Shown: piece after piece, positions 49,940-58,678 of the stretch | How positions within the stretch are numbered: position 1 is the stretch's first letter | How the letters are laid out: each line of letters opens with the position of its first letter | Assembly: GCF_041740695.1 (NCBI RefSeq) | Contig: NZ_JBGSLK010000052.1 | Location: forward strand, 7,712-71,711 | DNA: 64,000 bases | Direction: 5' to 3' | DNA from: Haliscomenobacter sp041740695 | GTDB lineage: Bacteria > Bacteroidota > Bacteroidia > Chitinophagales > Saprospiraceae | Notes under the pieces: generated by a model | Told to the model about the DNA's origin: nothing | Databases searched by the model: none | Seen by the model: the letters and a program-made list of their open reading frames with translations, nothing else | Translations under genes and position numbers: made by a program

Positions 49940-51377
49940 TTTGTGCGAAACGCTGCTTCAAATCGAACAAATAACGGTCCAAGCCATGGACAAAGTGTTT
50001 TTTGGTACCATTGAATAAGGCTTGTTGTTGCAATGACCTTTCCCTTACCTGGTGGATGTCTGGCACAGCATAGACCAGTTTTCCCGATCTAAAAATGGGT
50101 ACAAGTAGGTCTTCGGACTGAGTAGAGCAGGGTAGGGGCGCTGCCTTTCCCGTTTGTAGTTCAATGACTTCGCTAGTGGGATTGGCCTGGGTGATATCAT
50201 ACAGTACATCGGCCAATGGCATTCCAGACTTATCGAAATAACGCCGCACCTGATGGATACCGGGGTTGGACATTTTGTACAAATCTTCGGATTTTTTGAT
50301 GCGGTACTCCCATTCTCCGTCTTTACCCAGGATCGCGGCTAGTTTGTACACGCCCCCTAATGCAGCTTGGGTGCCACCCGTGATAAGCTCGGTGCCTACC
50401 CCCCAAACGTTGATGGCCGATCCCTTGTCTTTAAGGCTGCTGATCGATTGTTCATCCAAGGAATCGCTGGCCACAACGGTTGTTTCGGTAAAACCAGCAT
50501 CGTCCAACATTTTGCGGGCCTTTTTGCTTAGTTCACAAAGGTCACCACTATCTAGACGAATACCGAGGAGCGTATGGCCCATGCTGCGCAATTCTTTGCC
50601 TACCTCAATGGCATTTTTGATTCCTGTGATGGTATCGTAAGTGTCAACCAGGAAAATACAATTGTTGGGCATGGCATGGGCAAAGCTGCGGAAAGCCTCC
50701 TGCTCATCGCCGTAACTCATCACCCAGCTGTGGGCGTGGGTGCCGCGTACGGGGATCCGGTAGTACTTGCCTGCCAGGAGATTACTGGTGGCATTGCAAC
50801 CGCCGATGTAAGCAGCTCTGGAGGCAGTGAGCGCCCCGTCAAGCCCTTGTGCTCGACGTAGACCAAACTCCAGAATTTGATCCCCTTGTGCTGCCTGCAC
50901 TACCCGGGCTGCTTTGGTGGCAATCAAGGTGGAGAAATTGATCAGGTTGAGCAAGGCCGATTCAACGATTTGAGCTTGTAACAGTGGGCCTTCGATCCTT
51001 ACCAGCGGCTGATTGGGAAAAACCGCAGTTCCCTCGGGAATGGCATCCACATGGCATTTGAATTCAAGCCGTTGGAGGTAGTTTAAAAAACTGATCTCAA
51101 AAAGCGGCTGTCCGTCTGCACCTTTTAAAGAACCGAGGTAGTGAATATCTTCCACCGTAAAGCGGAACTGTTGCAGGTAATCAATGGCCAGTCCAAGACC
51201 AGTAGCAATGGCATATTGGTTGGCAAATGGGTTGCGGCGGTAGTACAATTGGAATACAGCAGGGCGATCTTGAACCCCGTTTTTCCAAAAACCATAAGCC
51301 ATAGTCAGGTGATACAGGTCCGCAACGAGGGCAAAACGCTCGCGATAAACTGCGGATAAATGGGATGTGTTGGTCAC
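49935..51377 (-). CDS. pncB: nicotinate phosphoribosyltransferase
   Basis: A 480-aa protein that makes nicotinate mononucleotide from nicotinate and PRPP, in NAD salvage. Family features: LVADLYHLTMAYGFWKNG, FQLYYRRNPF, LEFGLRRAQGLDGALTASRAAYIGGCNATSN (substrate and phosphate site), VRGTHAHSWVMSYGDE (active-site His), DTYDTITGIKNAI and GIRLDSGDL. The start codon is GTG, and a 23-bp palindrome ends on it (51377-51399). The last codon is followed by a TAG stop formed by family A copy 5. The nrtR-like gene lies downstream on the same strand. Confidence 0.94.
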   Translation of the reverse strand: MTNTSHLSAVYRERFALVADLYHLTMAYGFWKNGVQDRPAVFQLYYRRNPFANQYAIATGLGLAIDYLQQFRFTVEDIHYLGSLKGADGQPLFEISFLNYLQRLEFKCHVDAIPEGTAVFPNQPLVRIEGPLLQAQIVESALLNLINFSTLIATKAARVVQAAQGDQILEFGLRRAQGLDGALTASRAAYIGGCNATSNLLAGKYYRIPVRGTHAHSWVMSYGDEQEAFRSFAHAMPNNCIFLVDTYDTITGIKNAIEVGKELRSMGHTLLGIRLDSGDLCELSKKARKMLDDAGFTETTVVASDSLDEQSISSLKDKGSAINVWGVGTELITGGTQAALGGVYKLAAILGKDGEWEYRIKKSEDLYKMSNPGIHQVRRYFDKSGMPLADVLYDITQANPTSEVIELQTGKAAPLPCSTQSEDLLVPIFRSGKLVYAVPDIHQVRERSLQQQALFNGTKKHFVHGLDRYLFDLKQRFAQK

Positions 51378-51399
51378 TTAGTTTGATTTTGAAACTAAG
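51377..51399 (-). promoter_or_regulatory. candidate NrtR operator overlapping the pncB start
   Basis: CTTAGTTT, 7-base centre, AAACTAAG: a perfect 8-bp inverted repeat whose last base is the G of the pncB GTG. Length and TAGT/ACTA half-sites resemble described NrtR boxes. A bound repressor here would block translation-start-proximal transcription. Binding by the local NrtR-like protein is an inference. Confidence 0.55.
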
Positions 51400-51460
51400 G
51401 TATGATGCTTTGCTGAATTTTGCAAAAAAATATGACCTTGTTAACAAAAAAAAATTGCGA

Positions 51461-51584
51461 AGTAGTGGGGCAAAAATAAGTGTTTCATTTTTTTTGAGCC
51501 AGTGGATTAGATAAGGCACTTAAAATGAACCGTTTACTTATCCAATCCACTGGCCAAATGAAACACTTATTTTTTTATCGCCCC
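51461..51584 (-). repeat. family A long-hairpin palindrome, copy 6
   Basis: Reverse orientation, in the divergent spacer between pncB and the 51636 gene. Outer arm AAGTGTTTCATTT faces AAATGAAACACTT perfectly, with an inserted pair relative to copies 1-4. Inner stem GCCAGTGGATTGGATAAG faces CTTATCTAATCCACTGGC with one mismatch. Confidence 0.92.
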
Positions 51585-51635
51585 GGACACAACTTTTTGG
51601 GCAAAAACACGCTCAATTGAGGCAAACATTATCCA

Positions 51636-52232
51636 ATGAACTTAATGCAAAAATTGAGCCTTTTAGGGTTGTTGTGGCTGGCTTCAATGAGTATAAGTAA
51701 TGCGCAAGTGTTGCGCGATACTTTTATTCAAAATTCAGCGGAAGATTGGAGAACCAATCCCTGGAAGGAGTACAAATCGCTGGAAGGTAAATTTCGAGTA
51801 CTCACCCCCGGAGAATTTGACAAAGCGGTAGATTCGGTACAAACTCCATTGGGGAAATTGGCCTACTATATATTGGTGTACAACAACACTCAAAAAAATG
51901 CCGAAAACCTGTTCTACATGATTACTTTTTGTGACTACCCCCCTGGAACCATTCATTCAGATTCTACGGACTTGCTGAAAGACTTTTTTGAGGCGAGTAT
52001 AGATCAGGCTGCCAGCAGTGTCAAAGGAGAACTAGCTTATCAGGACGACATTGTGCAACAGGGATTTCCTGGTAAAATTTGGCGCATCAATTACCTGCGC
52101 GACCAGGCTGTGATCAAAACCAAGGCTTTTATGGTGCGCAATCGCTTTTATTCCATTCAAACCGTTACCCTCAAAGACATGGCCATCAATGCTGCTAGTG
52201 ACCGGTTTTTTGATTCTTTTCTCATTTTATGA
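51636..52232 (+). CDS. exported protein of unknown function
   Basis: A 198-aa protein with a clear signal peptide (KLSLLGLLWLASMSISNAQ). The mature part (WKEYKSLEGKFRVLTPGEFDKAVDSVQTPLGKLAYYILVYNN ... NLFYMITFCDYPPGTIHSDSTDLLKDFFEASIDQAASSVKGEL ... FPGKIWRINYLRDQAVIKTKAFMVRNRFYSIQTVTL) resembles a small secreted protein type I have seen in Bacteroidota, but no function is assigned. It contains a single cysteine and no catalytic motif. It is divergent from pncB across family A copy 6. Confidence 0.8.
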   Translation: MNLMQKLSLLGLLWLASMSISNAQVLRDTFIQNSAEDWRTNPWKEYKSLEGKFRVLTPGEFDKAVDSVQTPLGKLAYYILVYNNTQKNAENLFYMITFCDYPPGTIHSDSTDLLKDFFEASIDQAASSVKGELAYQDDIVQQGFPGKIWRINYLRDQAVIKTKAFMVRNRFYSIQTVTLKDMAINAASDRFFDSFLIL

Positions 52233-52734
52233 AAAAAAGACCAAATATTATTTTTATAAATCAATATTTTTTTAATTTTACAGTCGAAACAAGTAAGTTT
52301 CCTATTTCTCTTCCAGCAATTCACATCCACCTACTTTCCCACATTTCTATTTTTTCCCAAACAAAACAAAATTTTATTATTGGCCTCCATCTAACACTGT
52401 GCTAGCAATAGAACATTTTGTCCGTAAGTCTATCTAGCTTTTACTGTAATCTGTCTTTAACACAGTCAGGAAGGCCGAGGCCACATCTCGGAATCGGCTT
52501 ACCTGTCTTTTGTTCCCTCCTTTAGTTGATTTCACAATTATCACCCTCCTTTTTGCCATTCTTCCAGTATTCAGTAATTTGACCAAAATATATTTGCCAG
52601 ATTGTAAAATCCACTTATCTTGTCATTGCTTAGTTACGTACAAGAGTTCCAGCCAATCAAACATTCTTTTTCACTTTTCTGCTAGAAGGGTCGCGTCAAA
52701 GATTTTATCACTCTTATCATACAATCGGATTTTT
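52233..52734. other. 502-base AT-rich spacer with possible structured leader
   Basis: No gene is supported here. A frame upstream of and continuous with the BNR-repeat gene is open from 52510, but it lacks family similarity. TATATTTG at 52589-52596 fits the -7 consensus. At 52467-52505 a nested hairpin can form: CAGG/CCTG outside, and CCGAG with CTCGG inside. If transcription starts upstream of it, this would be a structured leader. Confidence 0.4.
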
Positions 52735-55347
52735 ATGAAAAGACGCTTATTTGGAGCTATGGCTCTATTGTTATGGTTTACTACATGTTGTACGGTTTCA
52801 AGTTTTGCTCAACCTTGGGCAGACTTGATGACAAAAGGAGACAAAGCAAGTTTTGAAGCGGCGAAAGCTGATTTCAAGGAGTTTTGGAAAGACAAAACGC
52901 CGGAAAAAGGCAAAGGATTTAAACCCTTTTTGCGCTGGCAGTACCACTGGGAAAGTCGTTTGATGCCGGATGGCTCTCTACCTAAAGCCGGTGTTAACGA
53001 AGAGGAATTCTTAAGTTACCAAAAAAGTCATGGTTTTGCACCTGATGTTGTGACGAGTGCACTCACACCAGTAGGCAACTGGACCCCCATGGGACCAACC
53101 ACCTCTACGGGCGGTTACGCGGGCATTGGACGGATCAATACTATTGCTTTTGACCCGAGTAATGCCAGTGTAATTTACATTGGTAGCGCCGGTGGCGGGG
53201 TTTGGAAAACGACCAACGGCGGTACTTCCTGGACTGCGCTTACTGATTTTGGGCCTAGCCTGGGGGTTAGCAACATCCTTGTTGATCCAGCAAGTCCAAA
53301 CACCATCTATGTTTCTACTGGTGATGGTGATGGCCGGGACTCTCCTTCGATAGGTATTCTTAAATCAACGGATGGTGGTGCTACCTGGTCAACCACGGGT
53401 TTGAACTGGGTGCGTTCAGATTTGCGCTATACACGCAAATTGGTGAAAAACCCCACAGGTGGAAGAATCCTGGTGGCTACCTCAATTGGCATTTGGTATA
53501 CCGATAATGCCGGAACAAGCTGGACTCAGGCCAATACAGGCGTGTTCTATGATCTGGAGCAAATGCCAGGCTCTTCCGGGACTTTTTATGCCACTGCCGT
53601 GAATGGGACTACCGCTCAGGTGTTCCGTTCGACCGACAACGGGGTAACCTGGACCCAGGTACACTCTCTGGCCAGTTCCAACCGGGCTGAATTGACGGTT
53701 TCAGCAGCAAATACCAACTATGTTGGGGTGGTTTATTCTAAATCGTCAGACAGTGGATACAACGGATTCTACTCTTCAACCAATGGCGGCACTTCCTGGA
53801 CGCTCAAATCTTCTACTCCCAACTTGTTGGGTTGGAATGCGACGGGTAATGACGCCGGTGGACAAGGCTGGTATGACCTGACTGTAGTTACTGACCCAAC
53901 CAACGCCAATACTATCTATTTGGGCGGGGTCAATACCTGGAAATCGACCAATGGCGGTACGAGTTGGACCATCAATACCATGTGGACTTCCTCGGGCTCA
54001 GTGCCAGTAGTACACGCCGACAAGCACGCATTGGAATTCCAAAATGCCACCACCCTTTTCCAGGGCAATGACGGTGGTATTTACAAATCGACCAATGGCA
54101 CTACTTGGACTGACCTCACTAATACTATGGCCATTAGTCAATTGTATCGGTTGGGTGTAGCCCAAACCAATAATGCCATGATTGGAGGTTTCCAGGATAA
54201 TGGTACCAAAATGCGGAGTGCTGCTGGGACTTGGACCGATGAAATCGGTGGTGATGGGATGGATTGTGCCATTAATCCAACGAATGCTGCTTACATGTAC
54301 GGAGAGTTGTATTATGGAGACATTTATCGGTCAACCAATTCTGGATCAACCTGGGCTTCCATTAAACCCAATACTACAGAACAAGGTGGTTGGGTAACTC
54401 CGTTCGCGTTGGCCCCTAGTACTCCAGCAACGATGTATATTGGGTACAAAAGCATCTATAAATCTACGAACAGCGGCACGAAGTGGACCAGAATGGGGGT
54501 TAATTCCTCAACAGGGCCAAGTGTTAGAGCCATTGCAGTTGCACCCAACAGTGCAAGTGTAGTGTATTATAGCTTTGATGCTGATCTGACTACTGCAGGT
54601 AGGATGAGAAAAACCACCAATGGTGGCTCGTCTTGGACTACCCTGACCAATCCTACCAACGTAGGCCGGGTTGCTTCAATTACAATTGACAACACCAACT
54701 CCAACAACGTTTGGGTTACAGTAAGCGGCTACAATGCGGGCCAAAAAGTATTCAAGTCAACCAATGGTGGAACCAGCTGGACAAATGTAACAGGTACACT
54801 GCCTAATATTCCAGCCAATAGTGTGGTTTATTCCAATGGCAGCAATGGCGGCGTATACCTCGGCATGGACGTAGGTGTGTATTACCGCGACAATACCATG
54901 AGCGATTGGGTATTGTTCAATGCACAATTGCCAAATGTGGAAATTGCTGACCTGGAAATCCAATACAGTTTGGGTAAGGTACGTGCAGCTACTTATGGCC
55001 GCGGCGTATGGGAATCCGACTTGTATGGCACTACTCCATTTGTAGCGCCTGAGTTGGCCGGAAAACTCAGCGACAAGGAACTACAAAAAACCAATTTCAA
55101 GGTGTATCCAAATCCGGCCCAAGATGTGCTGAACGTTGAGTTTTACGCAGCAGAAAGCGGGCCGAGTCATTTGTACATCCTCGATTTGATGGGTAGGGTA
55201 CAAACCAAGGATCAAGTGGTTGAAATGGTACAAGGTTTTAACAAAATCAATCTCCAGATCAACGATTTGCCCAATGGCATTTACTACCTGAGCAATGGCA
55301 AAGGCAAGTCGGTGCGCTTTGTAAAAACAGCTTCTTCTTCGAACTAA
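52735..55347 (+). CDS. secreted BNR/sortilin-like propeller protein with T9SS sorting domain
   Basis: An 870-aa protein from the ATG at 52735 (MKRRLFGAMALLLWF), where a signal peptide begins (LLLWFTTCCTVSSFAQ). A helical region of ~90 residues (WADLMTKGDKASFEAAKADFKEFWKDKTPEKGKGFKPFLRWQYHWESR) precedes about 10 BNR-type blades. Their repeated core is S-T-x-G-G-x-(S/T)-W-T (STNGGTSWT, STDGGATWS, TTNGGSSWT). Such propellers occur in glycosyl hydrolases, sialidase-like and surface proteins; no catalytic residues could be assigned. The C-terminal ~80 residues (FKVYPNPAQDVLNVEF ... PNGIYYLSNGKGKSVRFVK) are a T9SS type A sorting domain, so export to the surface is likely. Confidence 0.88.
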   Translation: MKRRLFGAMALLLWFTTCCTVSSFAQPWADLMTKGDKASFEAAKADFKEFWKDKTPEKGKGFKPFLRWQYHWESRLMPDGSLPKAGVNEEEFLSYQKSHGFAPDVVTSALTPVGNWTPMGPTTSTGGYAGIGRINTIAFDPSNASVIYIGSAGGGVWKTTNGGTSWTALTDFGPSLGVSNILVDPASPNTIYVSTGDGDGRDSPSIGILKSTDGGATWSTTGLNWVRSDLRYTRKLVKNPTGGRILVATSIGIWYTDNAGTSWTQANTGVFYDLEQMPGSSGTFYATAVNGTTAQVFRSTDNGVTWTQVHSLASSNRAELTVSAANTNYVGVVYSKSSDSGYNGFYSSTNGGTSWTLKSSTPNLLGWNATGNDAGGQGWYDLTVVTDPTNANTIYLGGVNTWKSTNGGTSWTINTMWTSSGSVPVVHADKHALEFQNATTLFQGNDGGIYKSTNGTTWTDLTNTMAISQLYRLGVAQTNNAMIGGFQDNGTKMRSAAGTWTDEIGGDGMDCAINPTNAAYMYGELYYGDIYRSTNSGSTWASIKPNTTEQGGWVTPFALAPSTPATMYIGYKSIYKSTNSGTKWTRMGVNSSTGPSVRAIAVAPNSASVVYYSFDADLTTAGRMRKTTNGGSSWTTLTNPTNVGRVASITIDNTNSNNVWVTVSGYNAGQKVFKSTNGGTSWTNVTGTLPNIPANSVVYSNGSNGGVYLGMDVGVYYRDNTMSDWVLFNAQLPNVEIADLEIQYSLGKVRAATYGRGVWESDLYGTTPFVAPELAGKLSDKELQKTNFKVYPNPAQDVLNVEFYAAESGPSHLYILDLMGRVQTKDQVVEMVQGFNKINLQINDLPNGIYYLSNGKGKSVRFVKTASSSN

Positions 55348-55382
55348 CCATAAAAAACTTAAAGAAGCGCTATTAACAAAAG

Positions 55383-55422
55383 GAGTGAGTCGTGTATCTT
55401 CGCGGCTCACTCTTTTTGTTTT
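55383..55422 (+). terminator. Rho-independent terminator after the BNR-repeat gene
   Basis: GAGTGAGTCG, loop TGTATCTT, CGCGGCTCACTC, then TTTTTGTTTT, about 36 bases after the stop codon. Confidence 0.82.
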
Positions 55423-55438
55423 ATTGAAAAAGTAGGCC

Positions 55439-56662
55439 ATGAAAGTGCAAGAGATTCGGATTGAGGAGTATCAATACGATTTACCGGAAGAACGTATCGC
55501 GAAATACCCATTGGCCCAACGCGATGCATCAAAATTGTTGTTGTTTCGTCAAAACAGCATAGCGGAAGATACCTATGCTAACCTTGCCCAATACATCCCT
55601 GTCGGAGCATTAATGCTGTTCAACAACACCAAGGTCATTCCAGCCCGGCTACACATGGCCAAACCTACTGGAGGTGTCGTCGAAATTTTTTGCCTCGAAC
55701 CCCTCGGCGAACTCAGCGTCGAAATGGCCAAACACGGTGAAAGCGAATGGAAATGCTTGGTAGGTGGGGCCAAAAAATGGAAAGAGGGGCCAGTCAGTGC
55801 CACTTGGGGGACTGAACTGGATCAAATCCATCTACTTTCTGCGGAAATCATTGAAAGGGGTTCTACCCACTTCAGCATCAAATTCCGCTGGCAGCCTGCC
55901 GAGTATACTTTTGCAGAAGTGTTGAGTTCAATCGGTCAAATTCCCTTGCCGCCCTATCTCGACCGTGAAGCGGAGGAACTGGATCGCGAGCGTTACCAGA
56001 CCATTTATGCGGATTTAGAAGGTTCGGTAGCTGCTCCAACGGCGGGTTTACATTTTACTCAGGCCGTTTTTACTCAGCTGGAAAATAAAAACATTGATCT
56101 TGATTACATCACCCTGCATGTAGGAGCAGGTACGTTTAAACCAGTCAGCGCGCCTACAATTGGCAATCACGATATGCATGCGGAGTATTTTGATGTAACT
56201 CGAGCATTGCTGCAAAAATTGATCTCGGCTTATCACGTTCAACGCCCGGTGGTAGCGGTGGGCACTACAACCTTGCGCACCCTGGAAAGTTTGTACCTGA
56301 TGGGGTGTAAACTGTTAAAAAATCCAGATTTGGATCGGGAGGCCCTCGAAATCCGGCAATGGGACGCCTATGAACTAGACCGTGAAGGAATTCCTGTAGA
56401 AAAAGCGCTCCAGGCCTTACTTATGTGGCTGGATGCTGGCCAATTTGAGCGCTTGGTAGCCAAGACCCAATTGTTGATTGCTCCGGGTTATCCGGTCAAA
56501 ATGATCAGTGGCTTGTGTACCAATTTTCACCAGCCTGGCAGTACACTTTTACTTTTGGTGGCTGCACTGGTAGGAGTGGAGTGGAAAAACATGTACCAGT
56601 ATGCCTTAGACCACGAATTCCGGTTTTTGAGTTATGGGGATGGCTGTTACATTGAGGTTTAA
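55439..56662 (+). CDS. queA: S-adenosylmethionine:tRNA ribosyltransferase-isomerase
   Basis: A 407-aa QueA, which transfers and isomerises the ribosyl part of SAM onto preQ1-tRNA in queuosine synthesis. Family blocks: YDLPEERIAKYPLAQRDASKLLLF, LMLFNNTKVIPARLHM, GQIPLPPYLDREAEELDRERYQTIYADLEGSVAAPTAGLHFT, LHVGAGTFKPV, HAEYFDV, PVVAVGTTTLRTLES and the C-terminal CTNFHQPGSTLLLLVAALVG. It has its own spacer with an upstream terminator of the previous gene. No other queuosine gene is nearby. Confidence 0.95.
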   Translation: MKVQEIRIEEYQYDLPEERIAKYPLAQRDASKLLLFRQNSIAEDTYANLAQYIPVGALMLFNNTKVIPARLHMAKPTGGVVEIFCLEPLGELSVEMAKHGESEWKCLVGGAKKWKEGPVSATWGTELDQIHLLSAEIIERGSTHFSIKFRWQPAEYTFAEVLSSIGQIPLPPYLDREAEELDRERYQTIYADLEGSVAAPTAGLHFTQAVFTQLENKNIDLDYITLHVGAGTFKPVSAPTIGNHDMHAEYFDVTRALLQKLISAYHVQRPVVAVGTTTLRTLESLYLMGCKLLKNPDLDREALEIRQWDAYELDREGIPVEKALQALLMWLDAGQFERLVAKTQLLIAPGYPVKMISGLCTNFHQPGSTLLLLVAALVGVEWKNMYQYALDHEFRFLSYGDGCYIEV

Positions 56663-56685
56663 TTAAATAAGCGGCCAACCCAATA

Positions 56686-56807
56686 AGTAGTGGGGCAAAA
56701 ATAAGTGCTCATTTTTTTTGAGCCAAAGGATTAGATACGACTCTTGAAATGAACCGTTTACTTATCTAATCTTTTGGCAAAATGAGCACCTATTTTTTTA
56801 TCGCCCC
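56686..56807 (-). repeat. family A long-hairpin palindrome, copy 7
   Basis: Reverse orientation, between the convergent queA and ferritin-like genes. The outer arm reads AGGTGCTCATTTT facing AAAATGAGCACTT (C-G pair at the position that is A-T or T-A in other copies). Inner stem GCCAAAAGATTAGAT faces ATCTAATCCTTTGGC. Ends GGGGCGAT and GCCCCACTACT are intact. Confidence 0.92.
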
Positions 56808-56832
56808 TAAGCGAATTGACCGCTTAATTAGA

Positions 56833-57675
56833 TTACACAATAAAAGCATCAACCAACGCCAGCACCTGAGCGGTGGTCAGTGGTTCATCGAAACTTTCAC
56901 TTGCGGCATTGGCAGAAATATTTTTTCCACCAATATTGATGATGTTTATGTCCGCTTGGGTGGTGAGTTCTTCACCATCGTAATTTGCTTGCACCAATGC
57001 GCCGATGCCACCAGTGTCCTTGCCTGTGATCCAGGGCTTCACATCGCCAAAATTATTGGCTTTGCGCATCTGGCGCACATGCGAGGCGTGACGCGCTTCC
57101 ACGGAGTGGATGTTGAGCGCTGCTTCCAGTACGTCATCGGAGTTGATCAAGTTACCCGCTTGGCCTTTGTAGGCACGCACCCCAGTGTCTTCCAGGGTTT
57201 GAGCTACCGCCAAAAAGAGTTGATAGTTGCTGAAAGCCGCAGCAAAAGGCCCGGTACCCGTACCATTGCCGCCTGAAAAGTCAAAATTTGGTTTGCCTAC
57301 TGGGGTTCCACCAGCACCAGTAATGGCGGTTTTAAGGAAATTGACGTGTGCCAATTCATGGTTGCGGATGGTGGTTATGGCTGAGGTGGCTGCACCAGCG
57401 GGGATCAAACCCGCACTATTGGTGGCCTGCAAATAAAATTCATACTCCAGGTATTCGAGGGTTAGCGCGAAATTCAGCACGTCGATGACGGAGCTGGTTG
57501 GCGCTTGCCCATAGGCTTTGTTGAGTACTGTACCCAGCATAAAGGGTGCCGAGATCAGGGCAATTTTTTTACCCAAACCGGTAAAAGCGTGCATGGCCTT
57601 GCGGCGCGTGTCGATCCGATCAAAAATTTCTGGATCCTGCTCACTTATGATGTTTAACACTTTAAGTGTGTTCAT
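56833..57675 (-). CDS. ferritin-like domain protein (Ferritin_2 type)
   Basis: A 280-aa protein. An N-terminal ~50 residues (basic, with GLGKKIALISAPFMLGTVLNKAYGQA) look like an export signal preceded by a cytoplasmic-type extension. A four-helix ferritin-like domain follows: LNFALTLEYLEYEFYLQA, IRNHELAHVNFLKTAI (ExxH-type), LAVAQTLEDTGVRAYKGQ and ALNIHSVEARHASHVRQM (ExxH). These Glu and His residues would form a di-iron site. The family is linked in plants and bacteria to desiccation-related proteins. It is 24 bases downstream of a paralogue on the same strand, so the pair is an operon. Confidence 0.88.
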   Translation of the reverse strand: MNTLKVLNIISEQDPEIFDRIDTRRKAMHAFTGLGKKIALISAPFMLGTVLNKAYGQAPTSSVIDVLNFALTLEYLEYEFYLQATNSAGLIPAGAATSAITTIRNHELAHVNFLKTAITGAGGTPVGKPNFDFSGGNGTGTGPFAAAFSNYQLFLAVAQTLEDTGVRAYKGQAGNLINSDDVLEAALNIHSVEARHASHVRQMRKANNFGDVKPWITGKDTGGIGALVQANYDGEELTTQADINIINIGGKNISANAASESFDEPLTTAQVLALVDAFIV

Positions 57676-57699
57676 AATAGCTCTTTTTGTGGGTGAAAG

Positions 57700-58401
57700 T
57701 TAAGCAGGTAGGCTGCTGGCGTTCAGTTGGGTTTTGATGTAAGGTGCGGCAATACTCAACACTGCGCGGGGTTTACGAGACATTTCGAGGCCATTGGCAT
57801 CGATCACCGAACCGTCGGCAAAGGAGCCATTGCTGAGCAAATCACGAATGTAAGCCGCATGTCGGGCTTCTACCGATACAATTTTCCCAGCCAGCAACAG
57901 GTAATCCACTGAAGCGAGGTAGCGACCTGCACCATTGTAAGCGGATACCCCGAGGTCTTCAAAAGCTTTGGCTGTCTTCAATACGCTGTCACGGATGTTA
58001 AAATCGACAGTGCTGAAGTCTACCTCCAGTGCCTGGATGGCATTGGTACCTAGCGCGGCTTTGAAAAATTCACGGTGGGCGATTTCATGATCGCGAATGT
58101 CGGTAAGCAGGCTGGTTTCGCTTGCTGACATGCCCGTGTAAGGTGTAGCAATCACCTGGGTGTAAAACGCTGCTTCAAGCTGTTCGAGCGCATAGGCGAA
58201 ATTGAGGATCGCGAAGTCGCCTGTACCAAAATTTACGCCGACATTGTCATTGTTGTCGTCTTTGTCGCAGGCCATCATGGAAACGAGCGCACCCGCGGTC
58301 AGGGCAGCTCCGGTATTGCGCAGAAATTTTCTACGACCCAGGGCTTTTTGCTGCGTGTCAAATTCATTTTGAATTTGACCTTGACTTTTTGTTAATGTCA
58401 T
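57700..58401 (-). CDS. ferritin-like domain lipoprotein (Ferritin_2 type)
   Basis: A 233-aa protein. It begins with a Tat-like or twin-basic signal (RRKFLRNTGAALTAGALVSMMAC), whose final cysteine could be lipidated. The helical domain repeats the paralogue's pattern: LNFAYALEQLEAAFYTQV, IRDHEIAHREFFKAAL, LKTAKAFEDLGVSAYNGAG and AGKIVSVEARHAAYIRDL, with Glu and ExxH metal ligands. It probably binds iron or another metal in the periplasm. The two genes encode proteins of similar fold and different N-termini, which suggests duplication within an operon. Confidence 0.88.
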   Translation of the reverse strand: MTLTKSQGQIQNEFDTQQKALGRRKFLRNTGAALTAGALVSMMACDKDDNNDNVGVNFGTGDFAILNFAYALEQLEAAFYTQVIATPYTGMSASETSLLTDIRDHEIAHREFFKAALGTNAIQALEVDFSTVDFNIRDSVLKTAKAFEDLGVSAYNGAGRYLASVDYLLLAGKIVSVEARHAAYIRDLLSNGSFADGSVIDANGLEMSRKPRAVLSIAAPYIKTQLNASSLPA

Positions 58402-58678
58402 AAAACAGGAATTGGAAGGTTAATGAATCAAACCTTACGTACGCAGCAAAAAATGGTTTTAGATTGGATTTGTCTGAAAATAAAAATTTAAAAATTTTAC
58501 TGCGCTCGCTTTTTTGGATTGTATTTCCTTCATTTCCTAAGAGAAAAGGTGTTTTGTTAGGCTTACATATTTATTTCACAAACTTGTTAAAAATCAAGCT
58601 TTCCGGAATTTGGTAGGACTCAGTTGCACATGTTTTTCAAAGCAAAACTTACGATTTTCAAATAACTATCTTTTGGGC

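Noticed and set aside
52510..52734. Seventy-five-residue N-terminal extension of the BNR-repeat protein
   Set aside because: The ATG at 52735 is followed directly by a typical signal peptide, while the extension is hydrophobic AT-rich translation without motif.
8480..56807. Family A palindromes as integron attC sites
   Set aside because: They are imperfect hairpins with bulges placed after stop codons, which is suggestive. But the GTTRRRY/RYYYAAC boxes are absent, the copies are far apart among housekeeping genes, and no integrase is present.
8480..56807. Family A palindromes as a CRISPR array
   Set aside because: Copies are kilobases apart, in both orientations, with genes between them and no cas genes.
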